NCBI GenBank assembly: GCA_946800325.1
Contig: OX326958.1
Location: 70,057,264-70,121,263 of the forward strand
Direction of reading: 5' to 3'
DNA from: Luzula sylvatica
Taxonomy: Eukaryota > Streptophyta > Magnoliopsida > Poales > Juncaceae
Length of the DNA stretch: 64,000 nucleotides
Shown: in pieces, positions 14,001 to 27,248 of the stretch
How positions within the stretch are numbered: position 1 is the first letter of the stretch
Layout of the letters: every line of letters begins with the position of its first letter
The notes under the pieces: generated by a model
What the model saw: the letters and a program-made list of their open reading frames with translations, nothing else
The model's database searches: none
Told to the model about the DNA's origin: nothing
Translations under genes and position numbers: made by a program

Positions 14001-15487
14001 TTAACATAAAATACAGTTTTTTTGGTAATTTCATCATGAATTATTGAATATGAAGATTATCACATTGTAACTTTCTCATACTTTCTCCAAATGGCACGAT
14101 CTTCATATCAAAATCGCTCGCCTCGACGAGAGGAATGCAGCAGCGCGGTCGAATTTCGAAAATTATGTATTTTGAGCTCGAATTAACAAAAAATACAGTT
14201 TTATTTGGTAATTTCATCTTGAATTATTGAATTTGAAGATTGTCCAATTGTAGGTTTCTCAATCTTTCTCCAAATGGCACGATTTTTATATCAAAATCGC
14301 TCGCCCCGGGGAGAAAAATACAGCAGCGCGAACGAATTTGGGAAATTATGTATTTTGAACCCGAATGAACAGAAAATACAGTTTTTTTGGTAATTTCATC
14401 ATGAATTATTGAATATGAAGATTATCACATTGTAACTTTCTCATACTTTCTCCAAATGGCACGATCTTCCTATCAAAATCGCTCGCCTCGACGAGAGGAA
14501 TGCAGCAGCGCGGTCGAATTTCGAAAATTATGTATTTTGAGCCCGAATTAACAAAAAATACAGTTTTTTTTGTAATTTCATCTTGAATTATTGAATATGA
14601 AGATTGTCCAATTGTAGGTTTCTCAATCTTTCTCCAAATGGCACGATTTTTATATCAAAATCGCTCGCCCCGGAGAGAGAAATACAGCAGCGCGAACGAA
14701 TTTGGGAAATTATGTATTTTGAACCCGAATTAACAGAAAATACAGTTTTTTTGGTAATTTCATCATGAATTATTGAATATGAAGATTATCACATTGTAAC
14801 TTTCTCATACTTTCTCCAAATGGCACGATCTTCATATCAAAATAGCTCGCATCGACGAGAGGAATGCAGCAACGCGGTCGAATTTCGAAAATTATGTATT
14901 TTGAGCCCGAATTAACAAAAAATACAGTTTTTTTTTGTAATTTCATCTTGAATTATTGAATATGAAGATTGTCCAATTGTAGGTTTCTCAATCTTTCTCC
15001 AAATGGCACGATTTTTATATCAAAATCGCTCGCCCCGGAGAGAGAAATACAGCAGCTCGAACGAATTTGGGAAATTATGTATTTTGAACCCGAATTAACA
15101 GAAAATACAGTTTTTTTGGTAATTTCATCATGAATTATTGAATATGAAGATTATCACATTGTAACTTTCTCATACTTTCTCCAAATGGCACGATCTTCAT
15201 ATCAAAATCGCTCGCCTCGACGAGAGGAATGCAGCAGCGCGGTCGAATTTCGAAAATTATGTATTTTGAGCCCGAATTAACAAAAAATACAGTTTTTTTT
15301 TGTAATTTCATCTTGAATTATTGAATATGAAGATTGTCCAATTGTAGGTTTCTCAATCTTTCTCCAAATGGCACGATTTTTATATCAAAATCGCTCGCCC
15401 CGTGGAGAGAAATACAGCAGCGCGAACGAATTTGGCAAATTATGTATTTTGAACCCGAATTAACAGAAAATACAGTTTTTTTGGTAA

Positions 15488-15669
15488 TTTCATCATGAAT
15501 TATTGAATATGAAGATTATCACATTGTAACTTTCTCATACTTTCTCCAAATGGCACGATTTTTATATCAAAATAGCTCGCCCCGGAGAGAGAAATACAGC
15601 AGCGCGAACGAATTTGGGAAATTATGTATTTTGAACCCGAATTAACAGAAAATACAGTTTTTTTGGTAA
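15488..15669 (+). repeat. Hybrid A5'-B3' satellite monomer, second copy
   Basis: This has the same structure and private variant (AAAATAGCTCGCCCC) as the hybrid at 7,657, but a different left neighbour: a B monomer with CGTGGAGAG lies directly upstream. It appears to be a copy of the same original hybrid joined to a new flank by a later recombination. Confidence 0.88.
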
Positions 15670-17128
15670 TTTCATCATGAATTATTGAATATGAAGATTA
15701 TCACATTGTAACTTTCTCATACTTTCTCCAAATGGCACGATCTTCATATCAAAATAGCTCGCATCGACGAGAGGAATGCAGCAACGCGGTCGAATTTCGA
15801 AAATTATGTATTTTGAGCCCGAATTAACAAAAAATACAGTTTTTTTTTGTAATTTCATCTTGAATTATTGAATATGAAGATTGTCCAATTGTAGGTTTCT
15901 CAATCTTTCTCCAAATGGCACGATTTTTATATCAAAATCGCTCGCCCCGGAGAGAGAAATACAGCAGCTCGAACGAATTTGGGAAATTATGTATTTTGAA
16001 CCCGAATTAACAGAAAATACAGTTTTTTTGGTAATTTCATCATGAATTATTGAATATGAAGATTATCACATTGTAACTTTCTCATACTTTCTCCAAATGG
16101 CACGATCTTCATATCAAAATCGCTCGCCTCGACGAGAGGAATGCAGCAGCGCGGTCGAATTTCGAAAATTATGTATTTTGAGCCCGAATTAACAAAAAAT
16201 ACAGTTTTTTTTTGTAATTTCATCTTGAATTATTGAATATGAAGATTGTCCAATTGTAGGTTTCTCAATCTTTCTCCAAATGGCACGATTTTTATATCAA
16301 AATCGCTCGCCCCGTGGAGAGAAATACAGCAGCGCGAACGAATTTGGCAAATTATGTATTTTGAACCCGAATTAACATAAAATACAGTTTTTTTGGTAAT
16401 TTCATCATGAATTATTGAATATGAAGATTATCACATTGTAACTTTCTCATACTTTCTCCAAATGGCACGATCTTCATATCAAAATCGCTCGCCTCGACGA
16501 GAGGAATGCAGCAGCGCGGTCGAATTTCGAAAATTATGTATTTTGAGCTCGAATTAACAAAAAATACAGTTTTATTTGGTAATTTCATCTTGAATTATTG
16601 AATTTGAAGATTGTCCAATTGTAGGTTTCTCAATCTTTCTCCAAATGGCACGATTTTTATATCAAAATCGCTCGCCCCGGGGAGAAAAATACAGCAGCGC
16701 GAACGAATTTGGGAAATTATGTATTTTGAACCCGAATGAACAGAAAATACAGTTTTTTTGGTAATTTCATCATGAATTATTGAATATGAAGATTATCACA
16801 TTGTAACTTTCTCATACTTTCTCCAAATGGCACGATCTTCCTATCAAAATCGCTCGCCTCGACGAGAGGAATGCAGCAGCGCGGTCGAATTTCGAAAATT
16901 ATGTATTTTGAGCCCGAATTAACAAAAAATACAGTTTTTTTTGTAATTTCATCTTGAATTATTGAATATGAAGATTGTCCAATTGTAGGTTTCTCAATCT
17001 TTCTCCAAATGGCACGATTTTTATATCAAAATCGCTCGCCCCGGAGAGAGAAATACAGCAGCGCGAACGAATTTGGGAAATTATGTATTTTGAACCCGAA
17101 TTAACAGAAAATACAGTTTTTTTGGTAA

Positions 17129-17310
17129 TTTCATCATGAATTATTGAATATGAAGATTATCACATTGTAACTTTCTCATACTTTCTCCAAATGGCACGAT
17201 TTTTATATCAAAATAGCTCGCCCCGGAGAGAGAAATACAGCAGCGCGAACGAATTTGGGAAATTATGTATTTTGAACCCGAATTAACAGAAAATACAGTT
17301 TTTTTGGTAA
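17129..17310 (+). repeat. Hybrid A5'-B3' satellite monomer, third copy
   Basis: It lies exactly 9,472 bp from the first hybrid, with the same flanking markers (GAGCTCGAATT at the same 9,472-bp offset). It was therefore carried along by a block duplication rather than formed anew. The switch from type A to type B again lies in the shared CTCCAAATGGCACGAT stretch. Confidence 0.88.
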
Positions 17311-17784
17311 TTTCATCATGAATTATTGAATATGAAGATTATCACATTGTAACTTTCTCATACTTTCTCCAAATGGCACGATCTTCATATCAAAATAGCT
17401 CGCATCGACGAGAGGAATGCAGCAGCGCGGTCGAATTTCGAAAATTATGTATTTTGAGCCCGAATTAACAAAAAATACAGTTTTTTTTTGTAATTTCATC
17501 TTGAATTATTGAATATGAAGATTGTCCAATTGTAGGTTTCTCAATCTTTCTCCAAATGGCACGATTTTTATATCAAAATCGCTCGCCCCGGAGAGAGAAA
17601 TACAGCAGCTCGAACGAATTTGGGAAATTATGTATTTTGAACCCGAATTAACAGAAAATACAGTTTTTTTGGTAATTTCATCATGAATTATTGAATATGA
17701 AGATTATCACATTGTAACTTTCTCATACTTTCTCCAAATGGCACGATCTTCATATCAAAATCGCTCGCCTCGACGAGAGGAATG

Positions 17785-20700
17785 CAGCTACGAGGCCGAA
17801 TTTCGAAAATTATGTATTTTGAGCCCGAATTAACAAAAAACACAGTTTTTTTTGTAATTTCATCTTGAATTATTGAATATGAAGATTGTCCAATTGTAGG
17901 TTTCTCAATCTTTCTCCAAATGGCACGATTTTTATATCAAAATCGCTCGCCCCGGAGAGAGAAATACAGCAGCGCGAACGAATTTGGCAAATTATGTATT
18001 TTGAACCCGAATTAACAGAAAATAAAGTTTTTTTGGTAATTTCATCATGAATTATTGAATATGAAGATTATCACATTGTAACTTTCTCATACTTTATCCA
18101 AATGGCACGATCTTCATATCAAAATCGCTCGCCTCGACGAGAGGAATGCAGCAGCGCGGCCGAATTTCGAAAATTATGTATTTTGAGCCCGAATTAACAA
18201 AAAATACAGTTTTTTTTGTAATTTCATCTTGAATTATTGAATATGAAGATTGTCCAATTGTAGGTTTCTCAATCTTTCTCCAAATGGCACGATTTTTATA
18301 TCAAAATCGCTCGCCCCGGAGAGAGAAATACAGCAGCTCGAACGAATTTGGGAAATTATGTATTTTGAACCCGAATTAACAGAAAATACAGTTTTTTTGG
18401 TAATTTCATCATGAATTATTGAATATGAAGATTATCACATTGTAACTTTCTCATACTTTCTCCAAATGGCACGATCTTCATATCAAAATCGCTCGCCTCG
18501 ACGAGAGGAATGCAGCTACGAGGCCGAATTTCGAAAATTATGTATTTTGAGCCCGAATTAACAAAAAACACAGTTTTTTTTGTAATTTCATCTTGAATTA
18601 TTGAATATGAAGATTGTCCAATTGTAGGTTTCTCAATCTTTCTCCAAATGGCACGATTTTTATATCAAAATCGCTCGCCCCGGAGAGAGAAATACAGCAG
18701 CGCGAACGAATTTGGCAAATTATGTATTTTGAACCCGAATTAACAGAAAATAAAGTTTTTTTGGTAATTTCATCATGAATTATTGAATATGAAGATTATC
18801 ACATTGTAACTTTCTCATACTTTATCCAAATGGCACGATCTTCATATCAAAATCGCTCGCCTCGACGAGAGGAATGCAGCAGCGCGGCCGAATTTCGAAA
18901 ATTATGTATTTTGAGCCCGAATTAACAAAAAATACAGTTTTTTTTGTAATTTCATCTTGAATTATTGAATATGAAGATTGTCCAATTGTAGGTTTCTCAA
19001 TCTTTCTCCAAATGGCACGATTTTTATATCAAAATCGCTCGCCCCGGAGAGAGAAATACATCAGCGCGAACGAATTTGGGAAATTATGTATTTTGAACCC
19101 GAATTAACAGAAAATAAAGTTTTTTTGGTAATTTCATCATGAATTATTGAATATGAAGATTATCACATTGTAACTTTCTCATACTTTATCCAAATGGCAC
19201 GATCTTCATATCAAAATCGCTCGCCTCGACGAGAGGAATGCAGCAGCGCGGCCGAATTTCGAAAATTATGTATTTTGAGCCCGAATTAACAAAAAATACA
19301 GTTTTTTTTGTAATTTCATCTTGAATTATTGAATATGAAGATTGTCCAATTGTAGGTTTCTCAATCTTTCTCCAAATGGCACGATTTTTATATCAAAATC
19401 GCTCGCCCCGGAGAGAGAAATACAGCAGCGCGAACGAATTTGGGAAATTATGTATTTTGAACCCGAATTAACAGAAAATACAGTTTTTTTGGTAATTTCA
19501 TCATGAATTATTGAATATGAAGATTATCACATTGTAACTTTCTCATACTTTATCCAAATGGCACGATCTTCATATCAAAATCGCTCGCCTCGACGAGAGG
19601 AATGCAGCATCGCGGCCGAATTTCGAAAATTATGTATTTTGAGCCCGAATTAACAAAAAATACATTTTTTTTTGTAATTTCATCTTGAATTATTGAATAT
19701 GAAGATTGTCCAATTGTAGGTTTCTCAATCTTTCTCCAAATGGCACGATTTTTATATCAAAATCGCTCGCCCCGGAGAGAGAAATACAGCAGCGCGAACG
19801 AATTTGGGAAATTATGTATTTTGAACCCGAATTAACAGAAAATACAGTTTTTTTGGTAATTTCATCATGAATTATTGAATATGAAGATTATCACATTGTA
19901 ACTTTCTCATACTTTCTCCAAATGGCACGATCTTCATATCAAAATCGCTCGCCTCGACGAGAGGAATGCAGCTACGAGGCCGAATTTCGAAAATTATGTA
20001 TTTTGAGCCCGAATTAACAAAAAACACAGTTTTTTTTGTAATTTCATCTTGAATTATTGAATATGAAGATTGTCCAATTGTAGGTTTCTCAATCTTTCTC
20101 CAAATGGCACGATTTTTATATCAAAATCGCTCGCCCCGGAGAGAGAAATACAGCAGCGCGAACGAATTTGGCAAATTATGTATTTTGAACCCGAATTAAC
20201 AGAAAATACAGTTTTTTTGGTAATTTCATCATGAATTATTGAATATGAAGATTATCACATTGTAACTTTCTCATACTTTATCCAAATGGCACGATCTTCA
20301 TATCAAAATCGCTCGCCTCGACGAGAGGAATGCAGCAGCGCGGCCGAATTTCGAAAATTATGTATTTTGAGCCCGAATTAACAAAAAATACAGTTTTTTT
20401 TGTAATTTCATCTTGATTTATTGAATATGAAGATTGTCCAATTGTAGGTTTCTCAATCTTTCTCCAAATGGCACGATTTTTATATCAAAATCGCTCGCCC
20501 CGGAGAGAGAAATACAGCAGCGCGAACGAATTTGGGAAATTATGTATTTTGAACCCGAATTAACAGAAAATTCAGTTTTTTTGGTAATTTCATCATGAAT
20601 TATTGAATATGAAGATTATCACATTGTAACTTTCTCATACTTTCTCCAAATGGCACGATCTTCATATCAAAATCGCTCGCCTCGACGAGAGGAATGCAGC

Positions 20701-23700
20701 TACGAGGCCGAATTTCGAAAATTATGTATTTTGAGCCCGCATTAACAAAAAACACATTTTTTTTTGTAATTTCATCTTGAATTATTGAATATGAAGATTG
20801 TCCAATTGTAGGTTTCTCAATCTTTCTCCAAATGGCACGATTTTTATATCAAAATCGCTCGCCCCGGAGAGAGAAATACAGCAGCGCGAACGAATTTGGG
20901 AAATTATGTATTTTGAACCCGAATTAACAGAAAATAAAGTTTTTTTGGTAATTTCATCATGAATTATTGAATATGAAGATTATCACATTGTAACTTTCTC
21001 ATACTTTATCCAAATGGCACGATCTTCATATCAAAATCGCTCGCCTCGACGAGAGGAATGCAGCAGCGCGGCCGAATTTCGAAAATTATGTATTTTGAGC
21101 CCGAATTAACAAAAAATACAGTTTTTTTTGTAATTTCATCTTGAATTATTGAATATGAAGATTGTCCAATTGTAGGTTTCTCAATCTTTCTCCAAATGGC
21201 ACGATTTTTATATCAAAATCGCTCGCCCCGGAGAGAGAAATACATCAGCGCGAACGAATTTGGGAAATTATGTATTTTGAACCCGAATTAACAGAAAATT
21301 CAGTTTTTTTGGTAATTTCATCATGAATTATTGAATATGAAGATTATCACATTGTAACTTTCTCATACTTTCTCCAAATGGCACGATCTTCATATCAAAA
21401 TCGCTCGCCTCGACGAGAGGAATGCAGCATCGCGGCCGAATTTCGAAAATTATGTATTTTGAGCCCGCATTAACAAAAAATACATTTTTTTTTGTAATTT
21501 CATCTTGAATTATTGAATATGAAGATTGTCCAATTGTAGGTTTCTCAATCTTTCTCCAAATGGCACGATTTTTATATCAAAATCGCTCGCCCCGGAGAGA
21601 GAAATACAGCAGCGCGAACGAATTTGGGAAATTATGTATTTTGAACCCGAATTAACAGAAAATTCAGTTTTTTTGGTAATTTCATCATGAATTATTGAAT
21701 ATGAAGATTATCACATTGTAACTTTCTCATACTTTCTCCAAATGGCACGATCTTCATATCAAAATCGCTCGCCTCGACGAGAGGAATGCAGCAACGAGGC
21801 CGAATTTCGAAAATTATGTATTTTGAGCCCGAATTAACAAAAAATACAGTTTTTTTTGTAATTTCATCTTGAATTATTGAATATGAAGATTGTCCAATTG
21901 TAGGTTTCTCAATCTTTCTCCAAATGGCACGATTTTTATATCAAAATCGCTCGCCCCGGAGAGAGAAATACAGCAGCGCGAACGAATTTGGCAAATTATG
22001 TATTTTGAACCCGAATTAACAGAAAATACAGTTTTTTTGGTAATTTCATCATGAATTATTGAATATGAAGATTATCACATTGTAACTTTCTCATACTTTA
22101 TCCAAATGGCACGATCTTCATATCAAAATCGCTCGCCTCGACGAGAGGAATGCAGCAGCGCGGCCGAATTTCGAAAATTATGTATTTTGAGCCCGAATTA
22201 ACAAAAAATACAGTTTTTTTTGTAATTTCATCTTGAATTATTGAATATGAAGATTGTCCAATTGTAGGTTTCTCAATCTTTCTCCAAATGGCACGATTTT
22301 TATATCAAAATCGCTCGCCCCGGAGAGAGAAATACAGCAGCTCGAACGAATTTGGGAAATTATGTATTTTGAACCCGAATTAACAGAAAATACAGTTTTT
22401 TTGGTAATTTCATCATGAATTATTGAATATGAAGATTATCACATTGTAACTTTCTCATACTTTCTCCAAATGGCACGATCTTCATATCAAAATCGCTCGC
22501 CTCGACGAGAGGAATGCAGCTACGAGGCCGAATTTCGAAAATTATGTATTTTGAGCCCGAATTAACAAAAAACACAGTTTTTTTTGTAATTTCATCTTGA
22601 ATTATTGAATATGAAGATTGTCCAATTGTAGGTTTCTCAATCTTTCTCCAAATGGCACGATTTTTATATCAAAATCGCTCGCCCCGGAGAGAGAAATACA
22701 GCAGCGCGAACGAATTTGGCAAATTATGTATTTTGAACCCGAATTAACAGAAAATACAGTTTTTTTGGTAATTTCATCATGAATTATTGAATATGAAGAT
22801 TATCACATTGTAACTTTCTCATACTTTATCCAAATGGCACGATCTTCATATCAAAATCGCTCGCCTCGACGAGAGGAATGCAGCAGCGCGGCCGAATTTC
22901 GAAAATTATGTATTTTGAGCCCGAATTAACAAAAAATACAGTTTTTTTTGTAATTTCATCTTGAATTATTGAATATGAAGATTGTCCAATTGTAGGTTTC
23001 TCAATCTTTCTCCAAATGGCACGATTTTTATATCAAAATCGCTCGCCCCGGAGAGAGAAATACATCAGCGCGAACGAATTTGGGAAATTATGTATTTTGA
23101 ACCCGAATTAACAGAAAATTCAGTTTTTTTGGTAATTTCATCATGAATTATTGAATATGAAGATTATCACATTGTAACTTTCTCATACTTTCTCCAAATG
23201 GCACGATCTTCATATCAAAATCGCTCGCCTCGACGAGAGGAATGCAGCAACGCGGCCGAATTTCGAAAATTATGTATTTTGAGCCCGCATTAACAAAAAA
23301 TACATTTTTTTTTGTAATTTCATCTTGAATTATTGAATATGAAGATTGTCCAATTGTAGGTTTCTCAATCTTTCTCCAAATGGCACGATTTTTATATCAA
23401 AATCGCTCGCCCCGGAGAGAGAAATACAGCAGCGCGAACGAATTTGGGAAATTATGTATTTTGAACCCGAATTAACAGAAAATTCAGTTTTTTTGGTAAT
23501 TTCATCATGAATTATTGAATATGAAGATTATCACATTGTAACTTTCTCATACTTTCTCCAAATGGCACGATCTTCATATCAAAATCGCTCGCCTCGACGA
23601 GAGGAATGCAGCTGCGCTGCCGAATTTCGAAAATTATGTATTTTGAGCCCGAATTAACAAAAAATACAGTTTTTTTTGTAATTTCATCTTGAATTATTGA

Positions 23701-23972
23701 ATATGAAGATTGTCCAATTGTAGGTTTCTCAATCTTTCTCCAAATGGCACGATTTTTATATCAAAATCGCTCGCCCCGGAGAGAGAAATACAGCAGCGCG
23801 AACGAATTTGGGAAATTATGTATTTTGAACCCGAATTAACAGAAAATTCAGTTTTTTTGGTAATTTCATCATGAATTATTGAATATGAAGATTATCACAT
23901 TGTAACTTTCTCATACTTTCTCCAAATGGCACGATCTTCATATCAAAATCGCTCGCCTCGACGAGAGGAATG
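17785..23972 (+). repeat. Mixed dimer variants at 728/1,456/1,820-bp spacing
   Basis: The dimer marked CAGCTACGAGG recurs at 17,785, 18,513, 19,969, 20,697, 22,517 and 23,973. The gaps are 728, 1,456, 728, 1,820 and 1,456 bp, all exact multiples of 364. Between them lie dimers marked CTTTATCC, TACATCAG, AATTCAG or CCCGCATTAAC in varying order. This is the same dimer alphabet as in 8-13.6 kb, reshuffled rather than cleanly tandem. Confidence 0.8.
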
Positions 23973-26760
23973 CAGCTACGAGGCCGAATTTCGAAAATTA
24001 TGTATTTTGAGCCCGAATTAACAAAAAACACAGTTTTTTTTGTAATTTCATCTCGAATTATTGAATATGAAGATTGTCCAATTGTAGGTTTCTCAATCTT
24101 TCTCCAAATGGCACGATTTTTATATCAAAATCGCTCGCCCCGGAGAGAGAAATACAGCAGCGCGAACGAATTTGGCAAATTATGTATTTTGAACCCGAAT
24201 TAACAGAAAATACAGTTTTTTTGGTAATTTCATCATGAATTATTGAATATGAAGATTATCACATTGTAACTTTCTCATACTTTATCCAAATGGCACGATC
24301 TTCATATCAAAATCGCTCACCTCGACGAGAGGAATGCAGCAGCGCGGCCGAATTTCGAAAATTATGTATTTTGAGCCCGAATTAACAAAAAATACAGTTT
24401 TTTTTGTAATTTCATCTTGAATTATTGAATATGAAGATTGTCCAATTGTAGGTTTCTCAATCTTTCTCCAAATGGCACGATTTTTATATCAAAATCGCTC
24501 GCCCCGGAGAGAGAAATACAGCAGCTCGAACGAATTTGGGAAATTATGTATTTTGAACCCGAATTAACAGAAAATACAGTTTTTTTGGTAATTTCATCAT
24601 GAATTATTGAATATGAAGATTATCACATTGTAACTTTCTCATACTTTCTCCAAATGGCACGATCTTCATATCAAAATCGCTCGCCTCGACGAGAGGAATG
24701 CAGCTACGAGGCCGAATTTCGAAAATTATGTATTTTGAGCCCGAATTAACAAAAAACACAGTTTTTTTTGTAATTTCATCTTGAATTATTGAATATGAAG
24801 ATTGTCCAATTGTAGGTTTCTCAATCTTTCTCCAAATGGCACGATTTTTATATCAAAATCGCTCGCCCCGGAGAGAGAAATACAGCAGCGCGAACGAATT
24901 TGGCAAATTATGTATTTTGAACCCGAATTAACAGAAAATACAGTTTTTTTGGTAATTTCATCATGAATTATTGAATATGAAGATTATCACATTGTAACTT
25001 TCTCATACTTTATCCAAATGGCACGATCTTCATATCAAAATCGCTCACCTCGACGAGAGGAATGCAGCAGCGCGGCCGAATTTCGAAAATTATGTATTTT
25101 GAGCCCGAATTAACAAAAAATACAGTTTTTTTTGTAATTTCATCTTGAATTATTGAATATGAAGATTGTCCAATTGTAGGTTTCTCAATCTTTCTCCAAA
25201 TGGCACGATTTTTATATCAAAATCGCTCGCCCCGGAGAGAGAAATACAGCAGCTCGAACGAATTTGGGAAATTATGTATTTTGAACCCGAATTAACAGAA
25301 AATACAGTTTTTTTGGTAATTTCATCATGAATTATTGAATATGAAGATTATCACATTGTAACTTTCTCATACTTTCTCCAAATGGCACGATCTTCATATC
25401 AAAATCGCTCGCCTCGACGAGAGGAATGCAGCTACGAGGCCGAATTTCGAAAATTATGTATTTTGAGCCCGAATTAACAAAAAACACAGTTTTTTTTGTA
25501 ATTTCATCTTGAATTATTGAATATGAAGATTGTCCAATTGTAGGTTTCTCAATCTTTCTCCAAATGGCACGATTTTTATATCAAAATCGCTCGCCCCGGA
25601 GAGAGAAATACAGCAGCGCGAACGAATTTGGCAAATTATGTATTTTGAACCCGAATTAACAGAAAATAAAGTTTTTTTGGTAATTTCATCATGAATTATT
25701 GAATATGAAGATTATCACATTGTAACTTTCTCATACTTTATCCAAATGGCACGATCTTCATATCAAAATCGCTCGCCTCGACGAGAGGAATGCAGCGGCG
25801 CGGCCGAATTTCGAAAATTATGTATTTTGAGCCCGAATTAACAAAAAATACAGTTTTTTTTGTAATTTCATCTTGAATTATTGAATATGAAGATTGTCCA
25901 ATTGTAGGTTTCTCAATCTTTCTCCAAATGGCACGATTTTTATATCAAAATCGCTCGCCCCGGAGAGAGAAATACATCAGCGCGAACGAATTTGGGAAAT
26001 TATGTATTTTGAACCCGAATTAACAGAAAATTCAGTTTTTTTGGTAATTTCATCATGAATTATTGAATATGAAGATTATCACATTGTAACTTTCTCATAC
26101 TTTCTCCAAATGGCACGATCTTCATATCAAAATCGCTCGCCTCGACGAGAGGAATGCAGCTACGCGGCCGAATTTCGAAAATTATGTATTTTGAGCCCGA
26201 ATTAACAAAAAACACAGTTTTTTTTGTAATTTCATCTTGAATTATTGAATATGAAGATTGTCCAATTGTAGGTTTCTCAATCTTTCTCCAAATGGCACGA
26301 TTTTTATATCAAAATCGCTCGCCCCGGAGAGAGAAATACAGCAGCGCGAACGAATTTGGCAAATTATGTATTTTGAACCCGAATTAACAGAAAATAAAGT
26401 TTTTTTGGTAATTTCATCATGAATTATTGAATATGAAGATTATCACATTGTAACTTTCTCATACTTTATCCAAATGGCACGATCTTCATATCAAAATCGC
26501 TCGCCTCGACGAGAGGAATGCAGCGGCGCGGCCGAATTTCGAAAATTATGTATTTTGAGCCCGAATTAACAAAAAATACAGTTTTTTTTGTAATTTCATC
26601 TTGAATTATTGAATATGAAGATTGTCCAATTGTAGGTTTCTCAATCTTTCTCCAAATGGCACGATTTTTATATCAAAATCGCTCGCCCCGGAGAGAGAAA
26701 TACATCAGCGCGAACGAATTTGGGAAATTATGTATTTTGAACCCGAATTAACAGAAAATT
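23973..26760 (+). repeat. 728-bp HOR (2 dimers) in tandem
   Basis: The CAGCTACGAGG marker recurs at 23,973, 24,701 and 25,429, and as CAGCTACGCGG at 26,157, always 728 bp apart. The rare variants CGCTCACCTCG (24,313 and 25,041) and CAGCGGCGCGG (25,793 and 26,521) each occur in one adjacent pair. This points to two successive short tandem duplications. It is the simplest HOR in the window. Confidence 0.86.
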
Positions 26761-27248
26761 CAGTTTTTTTGGTAATTTCATCATGAATTATTGAATATGA
26801 AGATTATCACATTGTAACTTTCTCATACTTTCTCCAAATGGCACGATCTTCATATCAAAATCGCTCGCCTCGACGAGAGGAATGCAGCAGCGCGGCCGAA
26901 TTTCGAAAATTATGTATTTTGAGCCCGAATTAACAAAAAATACATTTTTTTTTGTAATTTCATCTTGAATTATTGAATATGAAGATTGTCCAATTGTAGG
27001 TTTCTCAATCTTTCTCCAAATGGCACGATTTTTATATCAAAATCGCTCGCCCCGGAGAGAGAAATACAGCAGCGCGAACGAATTTGGGAAATTATGTATT
27101 TTGAACCCGAATTAACAGAAAATTCAGTTTTTTTGGTAATTTCATCATGAATTATTGAATATGAAGATTATCACATTGTAACTTTCTCATACTTTCTCCA
27201 AATGGCACGATCTTCATATCAAAATCGCTCGCCTCGACGAGAGGAATG

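Larger units (their letters stand above)
14100..17310 (+). repeat. Segmental copies of the 7.0-7.8 kb block
   Basis: The linked rare markers GAGCTCGAATT, TTTATTTGG with GAATTTGAAG, CCCGAATGAAC and GATCTTCCTATC occur at about 7,071-7,380 and again at offsets of 7,101 bp (from 14,172) and 9,472 bp (from 16,543). The second copy also includes the hybrid monomer. A further part copy lies near 15,393-15,670. The segment was therefore moved as a block within the array more than once. Confidence 0.82.

Noticed and set aside
23970..24203. Open frame of 77 codons in the satellite, and 67-codon copies at 27,640, 30,188, 33,464 and 35,648
   Set aside because: They lie wholly inside satellite dimers and exist only because one TGA became CGA in a HOR variant. 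There is no codon bias, no start context and no protein family resemblance.
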